This document shows positions 16,657 to 26,210 of a stretch of 64,000 nucleotides of DNA, one piece after another (within the stretch, counting starts at the first letter, position 1; each line of letters opens with the position of its first letter). A program made the translations under genes and the position numbers. This DNA comes from Sphingobacteriales bacterium 44-15 (GTDB lineage Bacteria; Bacteroidota; Bacteroidia; Chitinophagales; Chitinophagaceae). The notes beneath the pieces are model-generated. The model ran no database searches. It saw only the letters and a program-made list of their open reading frames with translations, and had not been told where the DNA came from. The DNA is taken from the NCBI GenBank assembly GCA_001899685.1, contig MKWG01000002.1:379900-443899 (forward strand), written 5' to 3'.

Positions 16657-18300
16657 ATGAAAGCAAGAGTCCTGAAAATCCATCCCAAGGATAATGTATT
16701 GGTAGCCCTCACAAATCTGAAGAAAGGTGAAGTCATTGAGCATGACGGCAACAACTATACGCTGATTGATGATGTTGACGCCAAGCATAAATTTTTCATT
16801 AACGATATGAAAGCCGGCGATTCGGTATATATGTATGGCGTGCTGGTAGGCAAGATCCAGTTTGATGTGCCTAAAGGCGGCAGGATGACCACCGACAACA
16901 CCAAACATGCGGCGGAGCCCTATGCCTATCGCGCTGTGAAATATGAATGGCATGCACCTGATGTATCAAAATTCGCAGGCAGGACCTTCAATGGTTACCA
17001 CCGGAGCGATGGAAGAGTGGGAACAGCGAACTACTGGCTGTTTCTGCCGACCGTTTTTTGTGAGAACAGGAATCTTGATGTGATCCGTGAAGCCCTGCAC
17101 AATGAGCTTGGCTATGCTGTATCCGACAAGTATAAGACTTATGCAAAAAGCCTGGTTGAAGCCTATAAAGAAGGGGAAGACCTGGGCAAAATAGATATAA
17201 GCGCTTTGCAACCCGATCCGAAACAGAGAAGAGTTTTCAAGAATATAGACGGCATTAAATTCCTGAACCACCAGGGCGGCTGTGGCGGCACGCGCCAGGA
17301 TGCTGCTACTCTGGGAAGGTTGCTGGCAGCATATGCGGATCATCCCAATGTGGGTGGCGTAACGGTGTTAAGCCTGGGTTGCCAGAACCTGCAGGTGCAG
17401 GATCTTCTTAAATACCTTAAAGAAAGAAACCCTTCTTTTGATAAGCCGCTCTATATTTTCGAACAGCAGCAATCGCAGAGTGAAGAACAGCTGATCGCGG
17501 AAGCCATTCGTAAAACCTTCACAGGACTGGCAGAGCTTAATAAAGTGGAGCGTCGGCCCGCGCCGCTTACCGAGTTGTGTGTAGGCGTTAAATGCGGTGG
17601 CAGCGATGGTTTCAGCGGCATATCCGCTAACCCGGCTGTAGGGTATTGCGCCGACTTATTGGTTGGCTTAGGCGCCAAGGTATTGCTGGCTGAATTTCCT
17701 GAGCTGTGCGGCGCAGAGCAGGAGCTCATTGACCGCTCGGTGGATGAGGCTACCGCTAATAAATTCATTACCTTAATGCGCAGCTATGACGAGCTGGCGC
17801 ATAAAGTAGGCTCAGGATTTCACATGAACCCTTCACCGGGCAATATCAAAGACGGTCTGATCACAGATGCTATCAAATCCACCGGCGCTGCCAAAAAAGG
17901 AGGCACATCTCCTGTGGTAGATGTGCTGGATTATACAGAAAAAGTGAGAAAACCCGGATTGAGCCTGGTTTGTACGCCGGGAAATGATGTGGAGGCTACT
18001 ACCGGGAAAACAGCATCAGGCGCTACATTGATATTGTTCACTACAGGACTGGGAACGCCCACCGGCAACCCGGTTTGCCCTACTATTAAAGTAGCGACCA
18101 ATTCGGCGCTTGCGAAAAGAATGAAAGATATTATTGATATTAATACCGGCGGCATTATTGAAGGAGAAAAAACCATTGAGCAGATGGGTGAAGAGATACT
18201 GGAATATTGTATTAAAGCCGCCAGCGGAGAAGTGGTACCTAAGGCGGTGCAGCTCAATCAGGACGATTTCATTCCGTGGAAGAGAGGGGTGTCTTTGTAG
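16657..18300 (+). CDS. uxaA: Altronate dehydratase
   Basis: This 547-residue protein has the full UxaA layout. The N-terminal SAF domain comes first (VLKIHPKDNVLVAL, residues 1-95). The large GalD/altronate dehydratase domain has FNGYHRSDGRVGTANYWLFL, NHQGGCGGTRQDA, VGVKCGGSDGFSGISANPAVG and TTGLGTPTGNPVCPTIKVAT. The Cys and His ligands in these motifs bind the catalytic metal. It converts D-altronate to 2-keto-3-deoxygluconate (KDG) in the cytoplasm. It heads a same-strand cluster with KDPG aldolase, UxaC and a hexuronate transporter. D-galactarate or other aldonate substrates are possible for relatives, but the neighbours favour altronate. Confidence 0.93.
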   Translation: MKARVLKIHPKDNVLVALTNLKKGEVIEHDGNNYTLIDDVDAKHKFFINDMKAGDSVYMYGVLVGKIQFDVPKGGRMTTDNTKHAAEPYAYRAVKYEWHAPDVSKFAGRTFNGYHRSDGRVGTANYWLFLPTVFCENRNLDVIREALHNELGYAVSDKYKTYAKSLVEAYKEGEDLGKIDISALQPDPKQRRVFKNIDGIKFLNHQGGCGGTRQDAATLGRLLAAYADHPNVGGVTVLSLGCQNLQVQDLLKYLKERNPSFDKPLYIFEQQQSQSEEQLIAEAIRKTFTGLAELNKVERRPAPLTELCVGVKCGGSDGFSGISANPAVGYCADLLVGLGAKVLLAEFPELCGAEQELIDRSVDEATANKFITLMRSYDELAHKVGSGFHMNPSPGNIKDGLITDAIKSTGAAKKGGTSPVVDVLDYTEKVRKPGLSLVCTPGNDVEATTGKTASGATLILFTTGLGTPTGNPVCPTIKVATNSALAKRMKDIIDINTGGIIEGEKTIEQMGEEILEYCIKAASGEVVPKAVQLNQDDFIPWKRGVSL

Positions 18301-18373
18301 AGTGGCAAGTATTAAGTGATAAGTGATAAGAACGATTACAGGTTACGGATTTCAGACGCAAGAATAGTGAAAA

Positions 18374-18428
18374 GAGAAACGATAGACGTGAGGTTTTCAC
18401 CTCTCACGTTTATCGTTTGTCGTTTCTC
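18374..18428. repeat. GAGAAACGA...TCGTTTCTC palindrome
   Basis: Outer arms GAGAAACGA and TCGTTTCTC enclose GACGTGAGGT / ACCTCTCACGT. It belongs to the same dispersed family as 13209 and 60949 and lies between uxaA and the aldolase gene. Confidence 0.7.
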
Positions 18429-18466
18429 CTCCCACCATGAACATTCAACATTTATAAATCATAAAT

Positions 18467-19129
18467 ATGACAGCACAGGAAATAGCAGCACAGGTGAAAG
18501 CAACAGGATTCATGCCCTTGTTCACGCATACAGACCTGTCTGTTTGCACTAATGTATTAAAAGCTTCTTACGATGCGGGAGTACGTTTATTCGAATTCAC
18601 CAACCGCAATGAAAACTCTTTTGACATATTCTGTGCATTGCGCAAGTACTGTAATGATTCCCTGCCGGGAATGATATTAGGCATTGGCACGATCAAAAAT
18701 GCACAGCAGGCTGAAAAATTTATTGCTGCGGGCGCCGATTTCCTTATTTCGCCAATGATCCTGGAAGAGATAAACGAGGTAGCCGTAAAAAACCAGAAAT
18801 TGTGGATGCCGGGTTGCGCAACACCTTCAGAAATAGGACTTGCGGAAAATTGGGGAATAAATATTGTAAAGATCTTTCCCGCCAGGCAACTGGGGGGTCC
18901 CGCTTATATCAAAGCAGTAAGAGCGGTATTCCCAACCATACAGTTCATGGCAACAGGCGGTGTAGAACCAACACAGGACGATATTGCAAGCTGGTTTAAA
19001 AGCGGCGTATCTGCAGTCGGTATCGGATCGCAGCTTTTCCCCCCTGCATGGCTGGCAAATGGACAATATGATCTTGTTACAGACCATATTAAAAAAATTA
19101 TTCAATATATTCACCATTCCAAAGAATAA
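18467..19129 (+). CDS. eda: 2-keto-3-deoxy-6-phosphogluconate (KDPG/KHG) aldolase
   Basis: The product has 220 residues and is a class I aldolase of the Eda family. The catalytic Glu lies in GVRLFEFTNRN (about residue 45). The GIGTIKNAQQAEKFIAAGAD segment is typical, and the Schiff-base Lys is in NIVKIFPARQLGG (about residue 138). The phosphate site is in MATGGVEPTQDDI and AVGIGSQLF. It splits KDPG into pyruvate and glyceraldehyde-3-phosphate. It lies 166 bp after uxaA, with a palindromic repeat between, and 58 bp ahead of uxaC. Together with a KDG kinase this completes uronate degradation. Confidence 0.92.
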   Translation: MTAQEIAAQVKATGFMPLFTHTDLSVCTNVLKASYDAGVRLFEFTNRNENSFDIFCALRKYCNDSLPGMILGIGTIKNAQQAEKFIAAGADFLISPMILEEINEVAVKNQKLWMPGCATPSEIGLAENWGINIVKIFPARQLGGPAYIKAVRAVFPTIQFMATGGVEPTQDDIASWFKSGVSAVGIGSQLFPPAWLANGQYDLVTDHIKKIIQYIHHSKE

Positions 19130-19187
19130 TCGGCCTGCTTCAGGTGATACGCTTTGAGCTTTTTTGTTTTCGACTCAACTTACGCCA

Positions 19188-20585
19188 ATGAAAAATTTTC
19201 TTGACCAGGACTTTTTGTTACAAACCAAAACCGCGCAGCAATTATATCACGAATACGCTGCGGCGATGCCCATTATAGATTACCACAACCATCTCCCGCC
19301 GGCAGAAATTGCAGGCAATAAGCAATTCAGCTCCATGACGGAAATATGGCTCAAGGGAGACCATTATAAATGGAGGGCCATGCGTACCCGCGGTATAGCC
19401 GAAAATGATATTACAGGCAATGCAGATGATTATACAAAATTCAAAGTGTGGGCGGAAACAGTACCCTATACTATGCGTAACCCGTTATACCACTGGACAC
19501 ACCTTGAGCTGAAGACCCCTTTCGGCATTACCGAACTGTTGAATGCAGATACAGCCGAAGCCATATATAAAAAGTGTAACGAACAATTGTCTTCGCTGCG
19601 TGTACACAACATATTGAAGCAATTCAATGTACAGGCACTATGCACCACTGATGACCCCGCAGACAACCTGGAGCACCACCTGGCAATAAAGCAGAGCGAT
19701 GCCGGACTAAAAGTATTCCCTGCTTTCCGGCCGGATAAATCAATGGCAGTAGAAGACCCGGAAAGCTACAATCAATACCTTGACCGTCTTTCTGCCACTT
19801 CCAATACTGTAATAGACAGCTACCAGGCGTTGCTTGACGCCTTAAAAAATCGCCACGACTTTTTTCATGAGGCCGGTTGCCGCATCTCAGATCATGGGCT
19901 TGAGACTATATATGCAGAGGATTTTACCCTGGCCGAACTGGCAGAAAGTTTTAGAAAAGTCCGGAAGGGCGAACAGCTTGGTGAACAGTCAGTCCGCCAG
20001 TTTAAATCCGCAACGCTTCATTTTATTTGCGAATGGAATGCAGTGCGCGGCTGGGCACAGCAATTTCATATCGGCGCTCTTCGCAATAACAACAGCAGGC
20101 TGCTTGCGCAGCTCGGCGCTGATGCCGGGGTGGATTCAATAGGAGACTGGAGGGTGGCAGAGCCTATGTCAAAATTTTTTAACCGTCTTGATAAAAACAA
20201 CCGCCTGGCCAAGACTATCATTTATAATAACAATCCCTCCCACAACGCAATATACGCCACTATGGTGGGGAATTTCCAGGGAGAAGATATACCGGGAAAG
20301 ATCCAGTATGGGTCAGGCTGGTGGTTCCTTGACCAGAAAGATGGCATGGAACAACAAATGAATACATTGAGCAATATGGGATTGCTCAGTCTTTTTATTG
20401 GAATGACTACTGATTCCCGCAGCTTTCTTTCTTTTCCCAGGCATGAATACTTCAGGCGTATCTTATGCAATCTTATCGGCAACGATGTAGAAAACGGCGA
20501 ACTTCCCCATGATATAAAATGGCTTGGGAAGATAGTCCAGGACATTTGCTATAACAATGCCAAAAGATACTTTAATCTCCAATAA
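19188..20585 (+). CDS. uxaC: Uronate isomerase
   Basis: The product has 465 residues, the normal UxaC length. It begins with FLLQTKTAQQLYHEYA and the metal-binding IIDYHNHLPPAEI (HxH, about 26-38). It also has LCTTDDPADNLEHH, DHGLETIY and GMTTDSRSFLSFPRHEYFRR near the C-terminus, all characteristic. UxaC interconverts glucuronate/fructuronate and galacturonate/tagaturonate. ATG 19188 is chosen over the TTG at 19164 because family members start at this position. It is co-directional with the aldolase before it and the transporter 20 bp after it, so probably one operon. Confidence 0.95.
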   Translation: MKNFLDQDFLLQTKTAQQLYHEYAAAMPIIDYHNHLPPAEIAGNKQFSSMTEIWLKGDHYKWRAMRTRGIAENDITGNADDYTKFKVWAETVPYTMRNPLYHWTHLELKTPFGITELLNADTAEAIYKKCNEQLSSLRVHNILKQFNVQALCTTDDPADNLEHHLAIKQSDAGLKVFPAFRPDKSMAVEDPESYNQYLDRLSATSNTVIDSYQALLDALKNRHDFFHEAGCRISDHGLETIYAEDFTLAELAESFRKVRKGEQLGEQSVRQFKSATLHFICEWNAVRGWAQQFHIGALRNNNSRLLAQLGADAGVDSIGDWRVAEPMSKFFNRLDKNNRLAKTIIYNNNPSHNAIYATMVGNFQGEDIPGKIQYGSGWWFLDQKDGMEQQMNTLSNMGLLSLFIGMTTDSRSFLSFPRHEYFRRILCNLIGNDVENGELPHDIKWLGKIVQDICYNNAKRYFNLQ

Positions 20586-20605
20586 TCACTATTAAACCAG
20601 GATCA

Positions 20606-22018
20606 ATGGCCCAAAACTTACCCCGCTTAGAACAATCTGTACAAAATGCTTCAAGCCCTAAAGGAATAGGAAGATACCGCTGGATGATCTGCTCTTTGCT
20701 TTTTTTTGCTACAACAGTAAACTATCTCGACCGGCAGGTATTGAGCCTCCTGAAGCCTTCTCTTGAGGAAATGTTCGGCTGGACCAACACAGACTATGCC
20801 GACATTGCTGCTGCATTTCAGTTCACTTATGCGATAGGACTTTTATTTGCAGGCCGTATAGTTGATAAGCTGGGGACTAAAAAAGGGTATGCCTGGGCTA
20901 TCATAATCTGGTCTGTCGGCGCTGTCATTCATGCACAGGCCTTACCTATTGGCAATGGCTTAAGAACGGCGCTCGGATGGATAGGACTTTCAGCTATACC
21001 GGCTTCTGTGCTTGGTTTTATCTTCGCGAGATCATTCCTGGCAATAGGAGAATCAGGGAATTTTCCTGCCGCTATTAAAGCCACCGCAGAATATTTTCCC
21101 AAAAAAGAAAGATCATTTGCCGCAGGTATTTTTAATTCGGGCACTACTATCGGAGCTATATTAGCACCATTGACCGTTCCCTGGATTGAACAACAGTGGG
21201 GATGGCAGGCCGCTTTTATAATAATTGGGGTAATAGGTTTTTTATGGTTGATCTTTTGGTTTACATATTATGACAAGCCCGAGCAACAAAAGCGGTTAAG
21301 CGCAGCAGAGCTGGCATACATTAATAGCGATGCAGATGAGACTGAAGTAAAAGAAGAAAAGGGTAAGGAGAAAAAAGTTTCCTGGATAAAGCTCCTGGGA
21401 TACAATCAAACCTGGGCTTTTGCCGTAGGAAAATTCATGACCGACGGGGTATGGTGGTTTTTCCTGTTTTGGTTACCGGCTTATCTTAAAGATCAGTATC
21501 ATCTTGAGCTTACCGAAATGGCGATTCCCCTTGCAGTACTATACAGTATGACAATGGTGGGCAGTATTGCCGGAGGCTGGTTCCCGGCATACTTTATCAA
21601 TAAAGGCTATGCAGCCTATGACGGGCGAATGAAAGCCATGCTGATCATCGCCTTTATACCTCTGGTGGTACTGGCAGCGCAGCCACTGGGCGGCATCAGC
21701 TACTGGGCGCCGGTATTATTAATAGGAGTAGGAGCGTCAGCACACCAGGCATGGAGCGCCAATATTTTTACTACTGTATCAGATATGTTCCCTAAAAAAG
21801 CGGTGGGATCCGTAGTAGGCATTGGCGGTATGGCCGGCGGGCTTGGCGGGGTATTGATCACCAAGATCGGGGGATCTTTATTTGATCACTATAAAGCCCT
21901 CGGGCATATTGAAACAGGCTATACTATTATGTTCACCGTTTGTGCTATTGCATACCTGATCGCCTGGTCTATAATGAAAATGCTGGTGCCTAAATATAAG
22001 CTTATCAAAGATCTTTGA
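20606..22018 (+). CDS. exuT: MFS hexuronate transporter (ExuT-like, anion:cation symporter family)
   Basis: This 470-residue protein has twelve hydrophobic segments and the ACS-family signatures: YRWMICSLLFFATTVNYLDR in helix 1, FAGRIVDKLGTKKGYAWA between helices 2 and 3, and ARSFLAIGESGNFPAAIKA in helix 4. ExuT-type carriers take up galacturonate and glucuronate with protons across the inner membrane. A charged cytoplasmic loop (EVKEEKGKEKK, about residue 250) joins the halves. It follows uxaC by 20 bp, which supports the substrate assignment. A stem-loop after the stop separates it from the convergent GMC oxidoreductase gene. Confidence 0.9.
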   Translation: MAQNLPRLEQSVQNASSPKGIGRYRWMICSLLFFATTVNYLDRQVLSLLKPSLEEMFGWTNTDYADIAAAFQFTYAIGLLFAGRIVDKLGTKKGYAWAIIIWSVGAVIHAQALPIGNGLRTALGWIGLSAIPASVLGFIFARSFLAIGESGNFPAAIKATAEYFPKKERSFAAGIFNSGTTIGAILAPLTVPWIEQQWGWQAAFIIIGVIGFLWLIFWFTYYDKPEQQKRLSAAELAYINSDADETEVKEEKGKEKKVSWIKLLGYNQTWAFAVGKFMTDGVWWFFLFWLPAYLKDQYHLELTEMAIPLAVLYSMTMVGSIAGGWFPAYFINKGYAAYDGRMKAMLIIAFIPLVVLAAQPLGGISYWAPVLLIGVGASAHQAWSANIFTTVSDMFPKKAVGSVVGIGGMAGGLGGVLITKIGGSLFDHYKALGHIETGYTIMFTVCAIAYLIAWSIMKMLVPKYKLIKDL

Positions 22019-22033
22019 TAAAGGGATAAGGTT

Positions 22034-22076
22034 GTAAGGTGTAGTGTATAGGGCTGCCTTATACCTTCCACCTTAC
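22034..22076. terminator. Stem-loop between convergent genes
   Basis: GTAAGGTG (22034-22041) pairs with CACCTTAC (22069-22076), with further pairing inside (GTATA/TATAC). The right arm overlaps the stop codon of the minus-strand gene. No T-run is present, so it is a weak terminator candidate. Confidence 0.35.
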
Positions 22077-23839
22077 AGCTTCCCTTTCTTCATCTCATTT
22101 ACCGCATGATCTGCTGCTCTGGCGGTGAGCGCCATATATAAAACAGAGGGACTTTGATTGCCTGTGCTTGTCATACAGGCCCCATCTGTTACAAATACAT
22201 TATTACAGGCGTGCAGCTGATTCCATTTGTTCAAGAGTGAAGTTTGGGGATCGTGCCCCATCCTGCAACCGCCCATCTCATGAATATCCAGCCCGGGCGC
22301 CTGTCCCGTATCATTTTGCCGGATATTTTTTACACCGGCTTTCTCAAGCATAGCTGTACTTTCGGTTAAAAAATCTTTTATCATCTTCTCATCATTCTCA
22401 TCATAGCCAACAGAGGTGATGAGCAGCGGAATACCCCACTGGTCTTTCTGGTCTGCACTTAGCCGTACATGATTGGCAGCCTTGGGAATGGTTTCTCCCT
22501 GCATATACATATACACATGCCAGCCTCCCGGCTCTGCCAGGTCATTCTTGAAGCCGGCGCCAATAGTTTCTGCAGTACTATCTTCGTCTGTGCGTGTACG
22601 GTATGCTCCCATAAAGGTGGTAAACCCGCCAACATAGTCTGTATCGCGGCGGTGAAGGTTGCGATAATTTGCCAGTATAGGCTCGGTAGGATTACGTCCA
22701 TAATAATATTTGTCTTTGAACCCATCCAGCGTTCCGTTTACCGAAGCCCGGTAATTGTGAAAGCAGATATATTTCCCCAGGAGCCCGTTATCATTTCCCA
22801 AACCTGCAGGAAACCTGTTGGATGTTGAATTCAATAAAACCAGGGTAGTATTTAAAGCGGAAGCATTTACAAAAATGATCCTGGCAAAATATTCCGTAAC
22901 CTCATGGGTATGCGCATCAATAACACGCACGCCTGTTGCCTTCTTTTTCTGCTCATCGTAAATAATAGAATGTACCACCGAATCCGGCCGGATAGTAAGG
23001 TTTCCCGTTTTTTCAGCCCACGGCAGAGTACAGGAAACCGAGCTGAAATACCCGCCGTAAGGGCAGCCCCTCATGCATAAATTTCTTGCCTGGCATTTGC
23101 CCCGCCCCTGCTGCAGATGGATGTCGTTGGGCTGTGTTAAATGTGCCCAGCGGGCATGCACCAGAAAGCGGTCTTTATAATATGTACTGATCGTTTGCTG
23201 AATATGCTGCTCCACACAGTTAAAATCAAAAGGCGGAAGGAACTCCCCGTCAGGCATTGCTTCAATACCATCCCTGTTGCCGCAAACGCCTATAAATTTT
23301 TCAACATGACTGTACCAGTCAGCTACATCGCGGTACCGGATAGGCCAATCCAGCCCATATTCGTAACGCGCAGGCGCTGAAAATTCAAATTCGCTCCAGC
23401 GCTGGCAGGCTCTTCCCCATATCAGCGATTTTCCTCCCACCTGGTAACCACGTATCCAGTCGAAAGGCTTTTCCTGTATATAAGGATGGTCTTTATCCTT
23501 TATAAAAAAATGAGCCGTATCCTCTCCAAAACCTGCCGCCTTACTAATGAGGGGATTTTCTTTAAGAAACGCTTCTGTCATGCTTCCCCGGTGCGGAAAC
23601 TCCCAGGGATTCTTTGTAGCTGTGGGATAGTCTTTTATATGTTTTACATCCCTGCCGCGTTCCAGCACCAGTGTTTTAATACCATGCTCACATAGTTCCT
23701 TGGCTGCCCAGCCACCGCTGATGCCCGAACCAATTACTATGGCATCAAACGTATTTTTTGCCTTCCCTTTGGTACTGACATTAATATTTGAAGGATCGCC
23801 TGGCATAGCAATATCTTTTGTTGCGGAAAATGAAGGCAC
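22073..23839 (-). CDS. GMC-family FAD oxidoreductase
   Basis: The 588-residue protein has an FAD-binding Rossmann motif (DAIVIGSGISGGWAAKEL, glycines at about 37-43). A middle region contains CQARNLCMRGCPYGGYFS. The GMC C-terminal domain has HEMGGCRMGHD and NVFVTDGACMTSTGNQSPS, where the His and Asn of the active site lie. Bacteroidota members resemble the flavoprotein subunit of gluconate 2-dehydrogenase and oxidise sugar alcohols or aldoses. The small partner subunit (gluconate 2-dehydrogenase subunit 3) is not adjacent. No twin-arginine signal is seen. It is convergent with the hexuronate cluster, which hints at sugar-acid oxidation, but the substrate is unknown. Confidence 0.88.
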   Translation of the reverse strand: MPSFSATKDIAMPGDPSNINVSTKGKAKNTFDAIVIGSGISGGWAAKELCEHGIKTLVLERGRDVKHIKDYPTATKNPWEFPHRGSMTEAFLKENPLISKAAGFGEDTAHFFIKDKDHPYIQEKPFDWIRGYQVGGKSLIWGRACQRWSEFEFSAPARYEYGLDWPIRYRDVADWYSHVEKFIGVCGNRDGIEAMPDGEFLPPFDFNCVEQHIQQTISTYYKDRFLVHARWAHLTQPNDIHLQQGRGKCQARNLCMRGCPYGGYFSSVSCTLPWAEKTGNLTIRPDSVVHSIIYDEQKKKATGVRVIDAHTHEVTEYFARIIFVNASALNTTLVLLNSTSNRFPAGLGNDNGLLGKYICFHNYRASVNGTLDGFKDKYYYGRNPTEPILANYRNLHRRDTDYVGGFTTFMGAYRTRTDEDSTAETIGAGFKNDLAEPGGWHVYMYMQGETIPKAANHVRLSADQKDQWGIPLLITSVGYDENDEKMIKDFLTESTAMLEKAGVKNIRQNDTGQAPGLDIHEMGGCRMGHDPQTSLLNKWNQLHACNNVFVTDGACMTSTGNQSPSVLYMALTARAADHAVNEMKKGKL

Positions 23840-23900
23840 AAGTATACTAAGATAATTGTAGCAAACGATGGCATTAACAAATTGCTGCTATGTTAATCAT

Positions 23901-23944
23901 GAGACGAGAGATGTCAGAAGTCAAACGTGAAGATCTCACGTCCC
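23901..23944. repeat. GAGACGAGAG / CAAACGTGA palindromic repeat remnant
   Basis: It contains CAAACGTGA-aga-TCTCACGT and GAGACGAGAGATGTC, elements shared with the repeats at 45219 and 60949. It lies between the GMC gene start and the terminator. Confidence 0.5.
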
Positions 23945-23969
23945 ACCAACTCAACACTACTATCATCAC

Positions 23970-24003
23970 AAAAAATCCCGATGGCATGACCACCGGGATT
24001 TTT
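23970..24003 (-). terminator. Rho-independent terminator of the DUF4783 gene
   Basis: AAAAATCCCG-a-TGG, loop CATGA, CCA-c-CGGGATTTTT. The arms carry A- and T-runs on both sides. It stands 23 nt after the stop of the minus-strand DUF4783 gene. Confidence 0.8.
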
Positions 24004-24025
24004 CAAACACTTCAAATTATACTGA

Positions 24026-24418
24026 TTATTCGTTTTCTTCAAACCGGATCTCCTGCAATACCTGCTTATCCGGGCGGCTTTTCATGAATATGGTAGTTCT
24101 GAATGTCCCGTATTTGGTTTGAAGGTTACCGATGCAAAATTCAGAACCGCTGTTAGACCCTTTATGTATAATGCTGAATGTTTTGACAGCATACACATTG
24201 AAAAAATCCTTCAGGATCATCTGCGCCTGGCTGGCGCTATAAGAGCTGCTTTTTTCATGGAGCGTGATCTCCACCCTGCTGTCAAAATAATTCGCCAGCT
24301 GACCGGCATTACCCTTTCTCATTGCCTGCACAACATCGTCAATAGAATAAAAATGCAATGCAGGAGACCGGCCAAAGACCAGGCAGGTAGCCAATACTAT
24401 CGTAAGCGCAGCTTTCAT
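24026..24418 (-). CDS. DUF4783-family secreted protein
   Basis: From ATG 24418 the product has 130 residues: a signal peptide of about 20 residues and then a NTF2-like small domain. It reads DDVVQAMRKGNAGQLANYFD, then VEITLHEKSSSYSASQAQMI, with GTFRTTIFMKSRPDKQVLQE near the end. This matches the Bacteroidota family DUF4783, often next to housekeeping genes and without an assigned role. The open frame extends 18 codons upstream, but the internal ATG gives a clean signal peptide. It is divergent from gpmI, 112 bp apart. Confidence 0.8.
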   Translation of the reverse strand: MKAALTIVLATCLVFGRSPALHFYSIDDVVQAMRKGNAGQLANYFDSRVEITLHEKSSSYSASQAQMILKDFFNVYAVKTFSIIHKGSNSGSEFCIGNLQTKYGTFRTTIFMKSRPDKQVLQEIRFEENE

Positions 24419-24530
24419 GCTCAACTGAATACCCTTTATGAGCCAAAAATGTGCCAAACCTCCTGATAACACTGAGCTGTTAATAAAATCCCGGGTAATA
24501 TTCCATAGCTAAATAGCCTATTTTTAGGCC

Positions 24531-26054
24531 ATGAAACAGAAAAAAGTAATACTTATCATCATGGATGGCTGGGGCCTTGGAAATGTAAGGTCAAGCGATG
24601 CCATACAAAATGCCAAAACTCCTTTTGTAAGCTCACTCTATAGTAAATACCCCAATACCACCCTCGTAACCTGCGGCGAAGACGTTGGATTGCCTGAAGG
24701 GCAAATGGGTAATAGTGAGGTGGGGCATCTCAACCTGGGCGCGGGGCGTATAGTATACCAGGAACTTCAACGCATCAACGTTGCCATCCGGAGCGGGGAA
24801 TTTCAAAAAAATAAGATTTTGCTTGATGCCATTGCTTATGCAAGAGATAATAATAAATCACTTCACCTGCTTGGACTGGTAAGTGATGGGGGCGTACATT
24901 CTCATATCAATCATCTTAAAGCCCTGGTAAGCGTATGTAAAGATCAGCAACTGAATAATGTTTTTGTGCATGCATTCACAGACGGACGTGATACAGATCC
25001 TAAAAGCGGGTTAGGCTTTCTAAAAGAGCTACAGAAGCACCTCGACGCTACTACCGGGCAAATAGCCACCATTACCGGGCGGTATTATGCCATGGACCGC
25101 GATAAACGCTGGGAAAGAGTGAAGCTTGCTTATGATGCGCTCGTGCATGGGATCGGGGAAAAAAGCAGTGATCTTATCGGCGCAGTAGAAAAGTCATACG
25201 CGGAAAATATTACTGATGAATTTATCAAGCCGATCATTAATGATACCATCACAGGAGACAAAGGGCAAATTAAAGATGGCGATGCAGTGATATGCTTCAA
25301 TTTCAGGACAGACAGGTGCCGCGAAATAACAGAAGTGCTTACCCAGCAGGATATGCCTAACTATGGGATGCATACGCTTCAGTTGCATTACACCACGATG
25401 ACGGAATATGACAAAACATTTAAAAATGTCAACATCATTTTTGGCAATGATAATCTTATACGCACGCTCGGAGAGGTGATTGAATCAGAAGGATTACAGC
25501 AAATACGGATTGCGGAAACGGAGAAATATCCTCACGTAACTTTCTTTTTCAGCGGGGGGCGGGAAAAGCCTTTCGAAGGCGAGACAAGGATCATGGCCGC
25601 TTCTCCCAAAGTGGCTACCTATGATCTGAAACCGGAGATGAGCGCCTTTGAGCTCACCGAAAAGCTGCTTCCGGAAATAAAAAGCCGGTCCGCCGCATTT
25701 ATATGCCTCAATTTTGCCAATGCAGATATGGTGGGCCATACAGGAGTATGGGACGCAGTGGTAAAAGCTGTAGAAACCGTTGACACCTGCGTGGAGAAGA
25801 TAGTAACTACAGCCCTGGAAAATGACTATACCGTATTGCTGACAGCAGACCACGGCAATGCCGATTATATCATCAATGAAGACGGCTCACCCAATACGGC
25901 TCATACCCTGAATCCTGTGCCTCTATTTATCATTGATAATCAATGGAAAGGAAAAGTAAGACCCGGGAAATTAGGAGACATAGCCCCCACTATCCTGAAA
26001 ATAATGAATATTCCTGTACCTAAAGAAATGACCGGAAATGTGCTTGTAGATTAG
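24531..26054 (+). CDS. gpmI: 2,3-bisphosphoglycerate-independent phosphoglycerate mutase
   Basis: This 507-residue protein is a complete iPGM. The metal-binding Asp12 lies in IIMDGWG, and the phosphoserine nucleophile Ser62 in QMGNSEVGHLNLGAGR. Other motifs are HAFTDGRDTDPKSG, TGRYYAMDRDKRWER, CLNFANADMVGHTG and LTADHGNADY. It interconverts 3- and 2-phosphoglycerate in glycolysis with two Mn(II) ions, in the cytoplasm. It is monocistronic in appearance. TATTTTTA (24516-24523) just upstream is one mismatch from a -7 box and would give a very short leader. Confidence 0.96.
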   Translation: MKQKKVILIIMDGWGLGNVRSSDAIQNAKTPFVSSLYSKYPNTTLVTCGEDVGLPEGQMGNSEVGHLNLGAGRIVYQELQRINVAIRSGEFQKNKILLDAIAYARDNNKSLHLLGLVSDGGVHSHINHLKALVSVCKDQQLNNVFVHAFTDGRDTDPKSGLGFLKELQKHLDATTGQIATITGRYYAMDRDKRWERVKLAYDALVHGIGEKSSDLIGAVEKSYAENITDEFIKPIINDTITGDKGQIKDGDAVICFNFRTDRCREITEVLTQQDMPNYGMHTLQLHYTTMTEYDKTFKNVNIIFGNDNLIRTLGEVIESEGLQQIRIAETEKYPHVTFFFSGGREKPFEGETRIMAASPKVATYDLKPEMSAFELTEKLLPEIKSRSAAFICLNFANADMVGHTGVWDAVVKAVETVDTCVEKIVTTALENDYTVLLTADHGNADYIINEDGSPNTAHTLNPVPLFIIDNQWKGKVRPGKLGDIAPTILKIMNIPVPKEMTGNVLVD

Positions 26055-26210
26055 ATTTTCCCCTGCAGGATAGTATAGCTTTTGGGTATATGCTTTACAA
26101 TTTCTGCTCTCCATTCAGAGGCATACAAAGATTTGCTGCGGGATTAAGGGCAGAAAAATCAATTTTTTTGTGCCCGGGCAGCATTTTATATAAAGAAATT
26201 GTCTAAATTA

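Noticed and set aside
22073..23839. GMC enzyme as part of the hexuronate operon
   Set aside because: It is on the opposite strand, convergent, and separated by a stem-loop; only a metabolic link can be suggested.
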